The notes under the pieces: model-generated
What the model was told of the DNA's origin: nothing
The model's input: the letters and a program-made list of their open reading frames with translations, nothing else
The model's database searches: none
NCBI GenBank assembly: GCA_944332375.1
Contig: CALVJU010000129.1
Coordinates: 1 to 14,731, forward strand
DNA length: 14,731 nucleotides
Origin: an uncultured Bacilli bacterium
GTDB taxonomy: Bacteria > Bacillota_I > Bacilli_A > RF39 > UBA660
Direction: 5' to 3'
Position numbers and translations under genes: made by a program
Shown here: one piece after another, positions 6,813 to 13,102 of the stretch
How positions within the stretch are numbered: position 1 is the stretch's first letter
Layout: each line of letters starts with the position of its first letter

Positions 6813-7109
6813 TTATCTTTTTTCTAGTCTTCTTTTGATTAAAATAATTAAATCGACTGGAGGTTTTTCTAGTTGATTTAATACTAATAAAGCATCTTGT
6901 AATTTTGTTTTTGTAGAATAAGTATCTTTGATTTTTTCTACTTCTTCTTCTAACTGAAAATGAGAACTAGGATTTTGTTTCATATATTCAGTAATATATT
7001 CTTTGATATCTTGGAGAACATATTCTTTTAGGGGATAGGTATCCATCTCCATAACACCAAAATATCCACTAATCATATAACGATAACTATCTTCTATTTC
7101 TAATGGCAT
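6813..7109 (-). CDS. Small soluble protein of unknown function
   Basis: The product is 98 residues, mostly predicted helical, acidic in the first two thirds and basic at the end (IKRRLEKR). There is no membrane helix, no metal motif and no family I can name. GGTGAT lies 3 nt before the ATG, the spacing used by other genes of this window. It is the first gene of a two-gene unit with the 72-residue protein. A TGATACAAT extended -10 lies 20 nt upstream. Confidence 0.65.
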   Translation of the reverse strand: MPLEIEDSYRYMISGYFGVMEMDTYPLKEYVLQDIKEYITEYMKQNPSSHFQLEEEVEKIKDTYSTKTKLQDALLVLNQLEKPPVDLIILIKRRLEKR

Positions 7110-7129
7110 ATCATCACCTACTAAGTTCT

Positions 7130-7138
7130 ATTGTATCA
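7130..7138 (-). promoter_or_regulatory. Extended -10 promoter of the small-gene pair
   Basis: The minus strand reads TGATACAAT, 20 nt before the start codon at 7109. A second identical TGATACAAT lies 39 bp upstream at 7169-7177, so tandem promoters are possible. No convincing -35 is present for either. Confidence 0.4.
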
Positions 7139-7332
7139 AACTATGAAAAGAAAATCTACTAGATATCGATTGTATCATGGTATTCGCTTAAGAATAGGTG
7201 GATACAAACACACATTGGATAGATTTATACTGATGTTGCTTTGATATCCATATCTCTAGAAATATTTTTTTCTTTTTGTATAATAAGAAAGTAAAGAGAA
7301 CATATTTCAGATTTATTATCATATAGTGTGTA

Positions 7333-8115
7333 TTACTTGTTTCTCGATTTGATATAAATTCTATGGTTCTCTCGGTCAAATGGGATTGCTTTGATTGTAT
7401 ATTGAAATAAGTTGGAAGCAAGTTGTAATAATTCTTCTTGATTTCGACTTGGTGTTGCAGCAGCATTTAAATACATTGTGATAAATTCTTCTTCTGGTAA
7501 ACGATCACGGTAAAATGCTTCTTGATACTCCGGATCTGTGTATACTTTAAATATTTTCGCAGTTTGAACTTCTGGTAATCCATGAAGTTGGTGATAAAAC
7601 TTTCTAACTTTTTCTAAAAAGATGTAATAGAGTATATAAAAATAAGGACTATTTTCTTGTTCTGCAGTTTTGATTTCCTCAAAGCGGTTATATAGAATCG
7701 CAATTTTTTCTTTCGCTTTTTCTGGTGCTAATGGTGGAAGAGGCTTTTCAAACTTTTTTAACGTATAGTCTTGTAATTTTCTTAACTCTCCTGTTTTATC
7801 AAAGATGATTTCAGCAGTCCCAATAATAGAGAGTAGGGCATTGTTTTGATTTTGATAATCTCTATCTACAGAATCATATAAGTCTTGAATTGGCTTTTCA
7901 AAATATTCGATACGAATTCCGTCTACCAAAAGGGTACCACGAACAAGATGATCTTTTTGAGATTGATCAAAGACAATATTGAGATCAATATCTGAATTTT
8001 TATGTTGAAATCCTGATAAATAACTTCCACAAAAGAACACTCCCAAAACATGTTCATTTTTTAAATAATTCATTTTTTCAATAAAATGCTGAATTGTCGT
8101 ACGTACTTCTTCCAT
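7333..8115 (-). CDS. Nucleotidyltransferase-domain protein (Pol beta superfamily)
   Basis: This 260-residue protein has an N-terminal minimal nucleotidyltransferase domain. GSYLSGFQHKNSDIDL (30-45) is the GSxxxG...SDxD signature, with metal-binding D42 and D44 and a probable third carboxylate in GIRIEYFE (E70). The C-terminal two thirds is helical, as in aminoglycoside or MNT-type transferases, but I cannot place it in a resistance family, and the substrate is unknown. AGAGGAG lies 7 nt before the ATG. It has its own good promoter at 8162-8190, behind the coaD terminator, so it is a separate unit. The roughly 220 nt downstream (7110-7332) holds no gene I can support. Confidence 0.82.
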   Translation of the reverse strand: MEEVRTTIQHFIEKMNYLKNEHVLGVFFCGSYLSGFQHKNSDIDLNIVFDQSQKDHLVRGTLLVDGIRIEYFEKPIQDLYDSVDRDYQNQNNALLSIIGTAEIIFDKTGELRKLQDYTLKKFEKPLPPLAPEKAKEKIAILYNRFEEIKTAEQENSPYFYILYYIFLEKVRKFYHQLHGLPEVQTAKIFKVYTDPEYQEAFYRDRLPEEEFITMYLNAAATPSRNQEELLQLASNLFQYTIKAIPFDRENHRIYIKSRNK

Positions 8116-8161
8116 CTATAAACTCCTCTCAAGCTCTATTTTTTCGCTATCAATGACTTAT

Positions 8162-8190
8162 ATTATATTCTATTTTGTGATTTCTTGCAA
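8162..8190 (-). promoter_or_regulatory. Sigma-A type promoter of the nucleotidyltransferase gene
   Basis: On the minus strand TTGCAA (8185-8190) and TATAAT (8162-8167) are separated by 17 nt, close to consensus. The start codon at 8115 follows about 46 nt later. Confidence 0.7.
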
Positions 8191-8203
8191 GAAGTATCAT
8201 AAT

Positions 8204-8229
8204 AAAAAAGACGATTGCTCATCTTTTTT
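8204..8229 (-). terminator. Terminator after coaD, overlapping its stop codon
   Basis: On the minus strand the arm complementary to 8220-8229 pairs with the arm complementary to 8204-8213 (10 bp, one G-U pair) around a 6-nt loop, and the descending arm ends in a T tract. The TGA stop of coaD is inside the structure. Confidence 0.65.
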
Positions 8230-8701
8230 TTGTTAACATTTTTTCTTGAATGATCGGATCGACATAATTAGAAATATCTTTGTTAAGATAGAATAGTTCT
8301 TTTACAACACTGGATGATACGAATTGATATTCCTTATCAGCAAAGAAACAAATCGTATTGACTTGGTGATGTGATAGTTCTTTATTTACTTGTTGTAATT
8401 GAACTTCATAATCATAATCACTTAAACTTCTAAGACCTCGAATCATTGCTTTACATTCATAAAGTAGTGCGATATCCACAGTAGCACCATTTCCTGAAAT
8501 TACTTGTATATGAGGATTGTTTTGATATAATTCTCGAATCATTTCTATTCTTTCTTCTAAAGTAAATAATCCAGTCTTTTTCGAAGCGTTTTGCATAACT
8601 GCAATGATAACTTCATCAAATAGATCACATGCTTGTTCAATAATATTCATGTGCCCATTTGTCATTGGATCAAAACTACCTGCATATAAAACCTTTGTCA
8701 T
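8219..8701 (-). CDS. coaD: Phosphopantetheine adenylyltransferase CoaD
   Basis: CoaD joins ATP and 4'-phosphopantetheine to give dephospho-CoA, the fourth step of coenzyme A synthesis. The 160-residue protein is full length. GSFDPMTNGH (8-17) carries the TxGH nucleotidyltransferase motif. KKTGLFTLEERIEMI and MIRGLRSLSDYDYEVQL match the conserved substrate-binding stretches, and EYQFVSSSVVKEL (125-136) is the ISS-type motif. The ATG overlaps the stop of the upstream coaE gene in an ATGA junction (8698-8701), so translation is probably coupled. The two final CoA enzymes are thus made from one transcript. Confidence 0.95.
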   Translation of the reverse strand: MTKVLYAGSFDPMTNGHMNIIEQACDLFDEVIIAVMQNASKKTGLFTLEERIEMIRELYQNNPHIQVISGNGATVDIALLYECKAMIRGLRSLSDYDYEVQLQQVNKELSHHQVNTICFFADKEYQFVSSSVVKELFYLNKDISNYVDPIIQEKMLTKKR

Positions 8702-9255
8702 AATGATTTCACCATTCCTTTTATTTCATTGATATTATTTGTTTTGAATACATAATCAAATTCTTCTTCACGAAAAGAAATACTTGCTTGTTCTCTTAAA
8801 TTGAATGCTTCTTCTGTGATGTGATCCCTCTTCATTGCTCGTTCTTTTCTAATTTCGTATGGGATATCTAAAAGTATTTTGATATCACACATAGGAAAAT
8901 ATTTTGTAATGGACAATAGTTGCCAGTCTAAAATTACAATTTTATCTTGATGAAGACTTAGAAAACGATCAATCTCTATCTGCATATAGTTCCACGTGAT
9001 ATCAGTTAATTTCGCCATTTCTTTCTTGGAATGAAACGTGATCTTACCAAGTCTTTTTCTATCTACTTCCTGATTGATGAAAATGGATTCTCCAAATGCT
9101 TTGACTAACTCTTTTTTTACTTTTGACAATAATAATACTTGATGTCCTATTTGATCAATATCTAAATGAACTGCACTATGATTGGTGAGTTCTATAATTT
9201 GATTTGCTAGCGTACTTTTTCCACATCCTGATTTTCCACAGATACCAATAACCAT
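8698..9255 (-). CDS. coaE: Dephospho-CoA kinase CoaE (divergent)
   Basis: CoaE phosphorylates the ribose 3'-OH of dephospho-CoA, the last step of CoA synthesis. The 185-residue P-loop kinase begins VIGICGKSGCGKST (Walker A at 7-15), then has HLDIDQIGHQVL (family DxD), AFGESI and DRKRLGKITFHSKKEMAKLTDIT. After that come ILDWQLL, an LDIPYEIRKERAMKRD lid region and a C-terminal threonine-asparagine. It is divergent: the family ITHP motif reads ITWN. I start at 9255, not at the ATG at 9270, because GGGAGG precedes 9255 and the -10 box at 9279-9284 puts the transcript start at about the upstream ATG. Its overlap with coaD supports the assignment. Confidence 0.88.
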   Translation of the reverse strand: MVIGICGKSGCGKSTLANQIIELTNHSAVHLDIDQIGHQVLLLSKVKKELVKAFGESIFINQEVDRKRLGKITFHSKKEMAKLTDITWNYMQIEIDRFLSLHQDKIVILDWQLLSITKYFPMCDIKILLDIPYEIRKERAMKRDHITEEAFNLREQASISFREEEFDYVFKTNNINEIKGMVKSL

Positions 9256-9278
9256 ACTTTTTCCTCCCATCTACTTGT

Positions 9279-9284
9279 ATTATA
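9279..9284 (-). promoter_or_regulatory. -10 box of the coaE-coaD operon
   Basis: TATAAT on the minus strand, with a TTTAAT at about 17 nt spacing as a weak -35. The transcript would start near 9272, giving a leader of only about 17 nt. The same 90-nt gap carries the promoter of the divergent LysR gene. Confidence 0.5.
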
Positions 9285-9345
9285 TCGCTTTTACTATTAT
9301 AATTAAAATACATATTTATTATGATTAATATAAACGGAGGTTATT

Positions 9346-10248
9346 ATGAATATTGACTTTGAACTATACCATGTCTTCTATGTGGTTGCGAATGTAGGAA
9401 ATATTACCAAGGCAAGTAAGGTATTAAATGTTTCCCAACCTGCGATAAGTAAGTCTATCAAAAACTTAGAAGAACAACTCGGAGGACAATTATTTGTTCG
9501 GACGAAGAGGGGAGTTATTCTGACAGAAGAGGGGAAAGAGTTTTATTTTTATATCAAGCAAGCAATGGAGTATATTTATAATGCAGAAAATAAGTTTACG
9601 GATTTGATTCATTTAGAGACAGGATGTATAAAAATAGGAATTAGTACGACATTAACGAAAGAATTTTTATTACCATACTTAAAAGAATTTCATTCACAGT
9701 ATCCAAAAATAGAAATACAAATTATCACAAATTCCACTTCAGAGTTGATTACAAAATTAAAAAATGGATTACTTGATATCGTGATATGCCATTGGAGTGG
9801 GCAAAACTATGGTAGTGAGATTGAGATGAAAAAGTGCAAGAAAATTCATGACTGTTTTGTAGTAAGTAATGAGTATAAATATCTAACAGAGAAAACAATT
9901 TCTTTTCAAGATCTAAACCAATATCCGCTCATATTACAGGCAAAAGGATCGAATACAAGAGAATTTTTAGATAGGATTACAAAAGAAAATAATGTTGTAT
10001 TAAAACCAAGTATGGAACTAGCAAGCTATTCTTTGGTCGTTGCGTTTACTAAAATTGGACTTGGAATTGGATATGTGACAAAAGAGTATGTAAAAGAAGA
10101 ATTAAAAAACAAAGAATTATTTGAATTAAAGATGAAAGAAAAAATTCCTAGTAGATATGTAGGGCTTGTTGTTACAAAAAATCATGTACCCAATTTTAGT
10201 ACAAAAAAGCTCATGGAAATGATGATGCATTCTGAAACAAATTGTTAG
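9346..10248 (+). CDS. LysR-family transcriptional regulator
   Basis: The 300-residue protein is the usual LTTR length. The N-terminal winged HTH is textbook (residues 1-65: FYVVANVGNITKASKVLNVSQPAISKSIKNLEEQLG, then LFVRTKRGVILTEEG). It is followed by a linker helix and a periplasmic-binding-protein-like effector domain (about 90-295, starting GCIKIGISTTLTKEFLLPYL). GGAGGT precedes the ATG. It is divergent from coaE with a 90-nt gap that contains AT-rich dyads suited to a LysR site, but no clear single T-N11-A box can be chosen. Divergence suggests, without proving, that it regulates itself and possibly coaE-coaD. The effector is unknown. Confidence 0.93.
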   Translation: MNIDFELYHVFYVVANVGNITKASKVLNVSQPAISKSIKNLEEQLGGQLFVRTKRGVILTEEGKEFYFYIKQAMEYIYNAENKFTDLIHLETGCIKIGISTTLTKEFLLPYLKEFHSQYPKIEIQIITNSTSELITKLKNGLLDIVICHWSGQNYGSEIEMKKCKKIHDCFVVSNEYKYLTEKTISFQDLNQYPLILQAKGSNTREFLDRITKENNVVLKPSMELASYSLVVAFTKIGLGIGYVTKEYVKEELKNKELFELKMKEKIPSRYVGLVVTKNHVPNFSTKKLMEMMMHSETNC

Positions 10249-10262
10249 GTAGATATAAACGA

Positions 10263-10292
10263 AAAAACAGAATCAGAAATGATCCTGTTTTT
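10263..10292. terminator. Bidirectional terminator between the lysR gene and the 229-residue gene
   Basis: AAAAACAG (10263-10270) pairs with CTGTTTTT (10285-10292). An inner ATCA/TGAT stem closes on a GAAA tetraloop after one A-C mismatch. T tracts lie on the outgoing side on both strands, which suits the convergent genes ending at 10248 and 10298. Confidence 0.75.
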
Positions 10293-10297
10293 GCATC

Positions 10298-10987
10298 TTA
10301 AATATTGAAGAAATTATCAATTCCGATCACACCATCGTAATAATGATTCATGATTTCAATACATAATTTCATTTTCTCATGATCAATTACTTTAGTGCTT
10401 TTATATTCATGAATAATTTGGGTAAATAAATGATCATAATAGAAAGTAATCGCACCATATTTTGATTGTACCAAAATATCAACAAGATCATTAATCTTCG
10501 TTTTGATTTCCTCTTCTAGATTTGATAATAAATAATCATTAATATTTACTTTTTCCCCATCAATTTCCATTTCACTACCAAGGATAGATGACAATTTCTT
10601 TTGCAATGGCAATTCTTCATTTTTAATATCTTCAATTAAATAATTCTTATATTGTAATGTTTTTTCAACTGTGTATTTTGAAATCTCTTGTTGTTTATTA
10701 TCATTGTTTTTAGGGATGAAATTTCCTACTACAAAGTCTTTCTCATCTGTTTTATTAAACTCTAAAATCTTCTCTTCATTGACATCAATTAAAACCCAAT
10801 ATTCAGGTTTAATTTGTTTGTCCATACTCCATACAGGATCTTTTTCATCTGTTAGCATCACACCAACATATAATTTTTCATTTTCCACTCTTAACATAGG
10901 ATATAGTGGGATGTAAGTTGTTAATCCTCTTTTTTCTTTTTCTTGATTGACAATATTTAAATACTTGTCTAAATTTAAATTATTCAC
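10298..10987 (-). CDS. Soluble protein of unknown function, translationally coupled to an ECF sigma factor
   Basis: The product is 229 residues with no transmembrane segment, signal peptide or recognised motif. The N-terminal half (about 20-95) looks like a mixed beta fold (YIPLYPMLRVENEKLYVGVML, then YWVLIDVNEEKILEF). The C-terminal half (about 105-229) looks helical and acidic. It starts with GTG 8 nt inside the 3' end of the sigma factor gene, with AAAGGAG before it, so the two are co-translated. Genes overlapping an ECF sigma gene commonly encode anti-sigma factors; on context alone this could be a soluble anti-sigma or co-regulator. It lacks the usual ZAS/HxxxCxxC motif and membrane helix. 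Family unknown. Confidence 0.75.
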   Translation of the reverse strand: MNNLNLDKYLNIVNQEKEKRGLTTYIPLYPMLRVENEKLYVGVMLTDEKDPVWSMDKQIKPEYWVLIDVNEEKILEFNKTDEKDFVVGNFIPKNNDNKQQEISKYTVEKTLQYKNYLIEDIKNEELPLQKKLSSILGSEMEIDGEKVNINDYLLSNLEEEIKTKINDLVDILVQSKYGAITFYYDHLFTQIIHEYKSTKVIDHEKMKLCIEIMNHYYDGVIGIDNFFNI

Positions 10988-11453
10988 AATATCTCTCCTT
11001 TATCTTATTCCTTGCACTATATAAAAAATATTTTATATTTGCTTCTTTTGTATTTAATCTCTTGCTGATCTCTTTGACTGAAAGGTCATGAACATAGTAC
11101 ATTTGAAAAACTGTTTTCTCTTTCATTGTTAAGCCAATATGATCTAAATTATTTATGATTTCCTTATATATGATTTTATCTAACATTGGGACTTCATATC
11201 CGGATTGATAAGCCTCATCGAAAGTTGTATGATTTTTTTCTTTCACATAATTTTTTGCTTTTGTGCACCATAAATTATAAGCAATTTTCCATATTAAGTT
11301 TTCAATTTTTTCAATACTGATGTTTTTATTAAAATATTCGAAGATTGCTAAAAAAACACTATTTGTTAAATCCTCTGCATCTTCTTTATGGTTTGTTTTC
11401 TTAAGAGCCCAATTATATATTTTGTAATAATATTCATCATAAATCTTGTCCAC
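10980..11453 (-). CDS. ECF-type RNA polymerase sigma factor
   Basis: The 157-residue sigma-70 family protein has only regions 2 and 4. Region 2 (about 5-70): YDEYYYKIYNWALKKT, the acidic DAEDLTNSVFLAIFEYF core-binding helix, and LIWKIAYNLWCTKAK. Region 4 (about 105-155): LTMKEKTVFQMYYVHDLSVKEISKRLNTKEANIKYFLYSARNKIKE, the HTH that reads the -35. I start at the GTG at 11453 because AAGGTGAT lies 4 nt upstream; another GTG at 11462 lies inside that ribosome site. It directs core polymerase to a small regulon, probably including its own operon. The overlapping next gene is the presumptive regulator. No antibiotic or transport target is adjacent. Confidence 0.85.
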   Translation of the reverse strand: MDKIYDEYYYKIYNWALKKTNHKEDAEDLTNSVFLAIFEYFNKNISIEKIENLIWKIAYNLWCTKAKNYVKEKNHTTFDEAYQSGYEVPMLDKIIYKEIINNLDHIGLTMKEKTVFQMYYVHDLSVKEISKRLNTKEANIKYFLYSARNKIKERYCE

Positions 11454-11475
11454 AGTAATCACCTTTCACTTATAT

Positions 11476-11488
11476 AGTAGTTCCTACT
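11476..11488. promoter_or_regulatory. Short palindrome upstream of the sigma factor gene
   Basis: AGTAG-TTC-CTACT is a perfect 5-bp inverted repeat directly upstream of a minus-strand TATATA (11470-11475) that may be the -10 box. It could be an operator. The minus strand also contains GGAAC, which resembles an ECF -35, but its distance to the start codon argues against that reading. Confidence 0.3.
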
Positions 11489-11527
11489 TAAAAATGGTTA
11501 GGATTTTTTTTACTGTTTTTAAATTAT

Positions 11528-12247
11528 TTACATTTTGTGATCATTTACTTCCATTAACTTTTCTAATACCATATTTGTACAATCTTCAAATATTTTATCT
11601 AGTTCTTCTTTGCTGAATAATTTGTAATGATGCTTGAAGATCAATTCGTTAAGCTTTATTTTATTAAATGCACCAAACTCATTATTTAAGTAATCAAATC
11701 TATAATCAACCAATTCATCATTTAAAAAATGATTCTTTAAATACTGAATATTACTTTTCACTATTGTACGATTCTTTGGTAATTCTACTTTTTTATCTCG
11801 AAATAAGTATTTGCCATATAATTCAAAGTCACTTTGTTTATATTTTTTCTTTTCCCGTTTTTTATCTTCAACATCAATGTTTAAAATTTTCCCGTTTTTA
11901 AATCGAATACCAATTATATTATGATTTTCATCTTGAACCCACTTATTAGAATATACCTCATTGTTATAAAAATTATCTACTAATAAATGGCAATAATATC
12001 CTAATATGAGTGGATTAGATAAATATTCTTTATAATCAGTTAAAAAATGATCAATATCAATCATACGTTCTTTGGGACAAGTTGGAAATGTTAAATGATG
12101 ATAATAGTGTGCTTCAGATCTTCGAATTGGAGTAATTTTCTATCAACATCAGGAATTAAATTTCCATAATAAAATAAAATCTTTATCTAAGTTCAATTTA
12201 CGATTGACTCTTTTTGCGATTGCTAAATGAATGGACCAACTAGGCAT
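11528..12247 (-). pseudogene. Zinc-dependent phospholipase C-like gene with two compensating frameshifts
   Basis: Read from the ATG at 12247 (GGAGG 9 nt upstream), frame 0 gives MPSWSIHLAIAKRVNRK, then runs into stops. About 15 codons in the next frame (FYYGNLIPDVDRK) continue the family sequence. Frame 0 then resumes with ITPIRRSEAHYYHHLTFP and stays open to the stop at 11528. Two indels are therefore needed, one in the A/T repeats at about 12166-12181 and one near the T run at 12136-12139. The repaired protein (about 239 residues) has the pattern of zinc phospholipase C-like proteins: N-terminal W and H, GNLIPDVD, the HYYHH cluster, then YYCHLLVDNFYN. The remaining open frame from 12064 (178 residues) has no ribosome site. 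Homopolymer sequencing errors are an alternative to real decay. Confidence 0.72.
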
Positions 12248-12324
12248 AGTAAATTCCTCCAATCGTCATATTTCCATTGTGCGACTTCATAATTCTCGCT
12301 TTTCCTTCCTATATCTTTTATTTC

Positions 12325-12352
12325 ATTATAACATGTAAACGTAATTTCTCAA
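12325..12352 (-). promoter_or_regulatory. Promoter of the phospholipase-like gene
   Basis: On the minus strand TTGAGA (12347-12352) and TATAAT (12325-12330) are 16 nt apart, and the -10 is extended (TGTTATAAT). The gene start at 12247 follows about 78 nt later, leaving a leader of about 70 nt. Confidence 0.65.
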
Positions 12353-12419
12353 TAATGCAATTATAAATTTCTACTTTATTTCTTTAACGAAATTTCTCTT
12401 GAACCGTAGTCCTATCATT

Positions 12420-12728
12420 TTATTTATTTTTCTTTTGAATTTTTTTCAGTTTATTTTTTTCTATTAACGGGTATATCAAAAGGAAAACACAAGAGATAAT
12501 AGGAACCAAAAAGAAATATCCGATCCAACCATTTTCATTCGGAAGCAAAATCATCATTAAATAGCTACTACCACAAATGATTCCTACCAGAATAATCACA
12601 TAAAGAAAGATCCAAACAATTCTTTTTCGTAATGGTTTTTCTTTACAAAAAGCACGAGAGTAAACAAGTTCGTTTATAACATTAATTATTGCTTCTACTG
12701 CAGTCATTATAGCATCCATCATATCCAT
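12420..12728 (-). CDS. Small two-helix membrane protein of unknown function
   Basis: The product is 102 residues. An amphipathic N-terminus (AIMTAVEAIINVINELVYS) and a basic stretch (KEKPLRKR) lead into two membrane helices (about residues 37-60, IVWIFLYVIILVGIICG; and 70-90, GYFFLVPIISCVFLLIY). A very basic tail ends it (EKNKLKKIQKKNK). I start at the ATG at 12728 since GGTGAT stands 4 nt before it, the spacing seen at other genes here; nearby ATG/GTG codons at 12731 and 12737 are alternatives. It has no recognised family. A perfect inverted repeat around its putative -10 box suggests control by a repressor. Confidence 0.65.
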   Translation of the reverse strand: MDMMDAIMTAVEAIINVINELVYSRAFCKEKPLRKRIVWIFLYVIILVGIICGSSYLMMILLPNENGWIGYFFLVPIISCVFLLIYPLIEKNKLKKIQKKNK

Positions 12729-12742
12729 CATAATCACCTTGT

Positions 12743-12769
12743 TTTATTGTAACATTATATTACAATAAA
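12743..12769. promoter_or_regulatory. 10-bp inverted repeat enclosing a -10 box (candidate operator)
   Basis: TTTATTGTAA (12743-12752) and TTACAATAAA (12760-12769) are perfect complements with a 7-nt spacer. On the minus strand spacer and flank contain TATAAT, placed about 25 nt before the membrane-protein start codon. This is the layout of a repressor site over a promoter. No good -35 is seen. Confidence 0.5.
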
Positions 12770-12848
12770 TACAATTTTTGTTAGCTAAACGTCTTTTATA
12801 AAAGTTCTTAAGCTTATTGCAATCATTTTATCATGAGGATAGTAGTAA

Positions 12849-12952
12849 TAAAAAAAATGACCCTTATTCGCTGGAATAAGAGTCTAACTTAATGTATATT
12901 GGGTAGACATTCAATACGGAAAAACTGAATGTTTCCTTTTTAATTCTATGCC
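12849..12952 (-). ncRNA. Candidate ~100-nt small RNA or terminated leader
   Basis: On the minus strand a good promoter at 12959-12987 predicts a transcript start near 12952. The RNA would contain a hairpin made of ACATTCA (12907-12913) and TGAATGT (12926-12932) and end at the strong terminator 12859-12884. No open frame of note lies inside. It could be a free small RNA, or the attenuated leader of the membrane-protein gene, whose start is about 120 nt past the terminator. The gene-free stretch 12770-13102 otherwise holds only a weak AAAAA/TTTTT hairpin with a TTCG loop near 13051-13065. Confidence 0.4.
12850..12884 (-). terminator. Strong minus-strand Rho-independent terminator
   Basis: In the minus-strand RNA an 11-bp stem (12874-12884 with 12859-12869, one G-U pair) closes on a 4-nt loop. 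After one A it is followed by eight U (complement of 12850-12857). It ends the candidate small RNA and any read-through from the 317-residue gene. Confidence 0.8.
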
Positions 12953-12958
12953 ATATTT

Positions 12959-12987
12959 ATAATATCGTATTTATATAATTTTATCAA
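12959..12987 (-). promoter_or_regulatory. Sigma-A type promoter in a gene-free region
   Basis: TTGATA (12982-12987) and TATTAT (12959-12964) on the minus strand are 17 nt apart, each one mismatch from consensus. The first thing downstream is a hairpin and a terminator, not a gene. Confidence 0.55.
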
Positions 12988-13102
12988 AAGTCTATTTATA
13001 TAAGATAGCGTTTTCAAAGTGTGGAATTATGGAAGAGACCTTTATAAAATAAAAAACGAATTTTTAACCCTATGAATATTACACCACTTATTAATGAAAG
13101 TT

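Noticed and set aside
7188..7466. Minus-strand open frame of 92 codons
   Set aside because: It overlaps the 3' end of the nucleotidyltransferase gene in another frame, has no ribosome site, and its sequence is low-complexity and aromatic-rich.
11459..11488. GGAAC as an ECF-type -35 for autoregulation of the sigma operon
   Set aside because: A -10 at the usual distance would fall on the ribosome site, so the transcript would start at or after the start codon.
12136..12140. Programmed -1 frameshift in the phospholipase-like gene
   Set aside because: The site A-AAA-TTA does not fit the X-XXY-YYZ heptamer, and a second, opposite shift upstream would also be needed with stops in the main frame.
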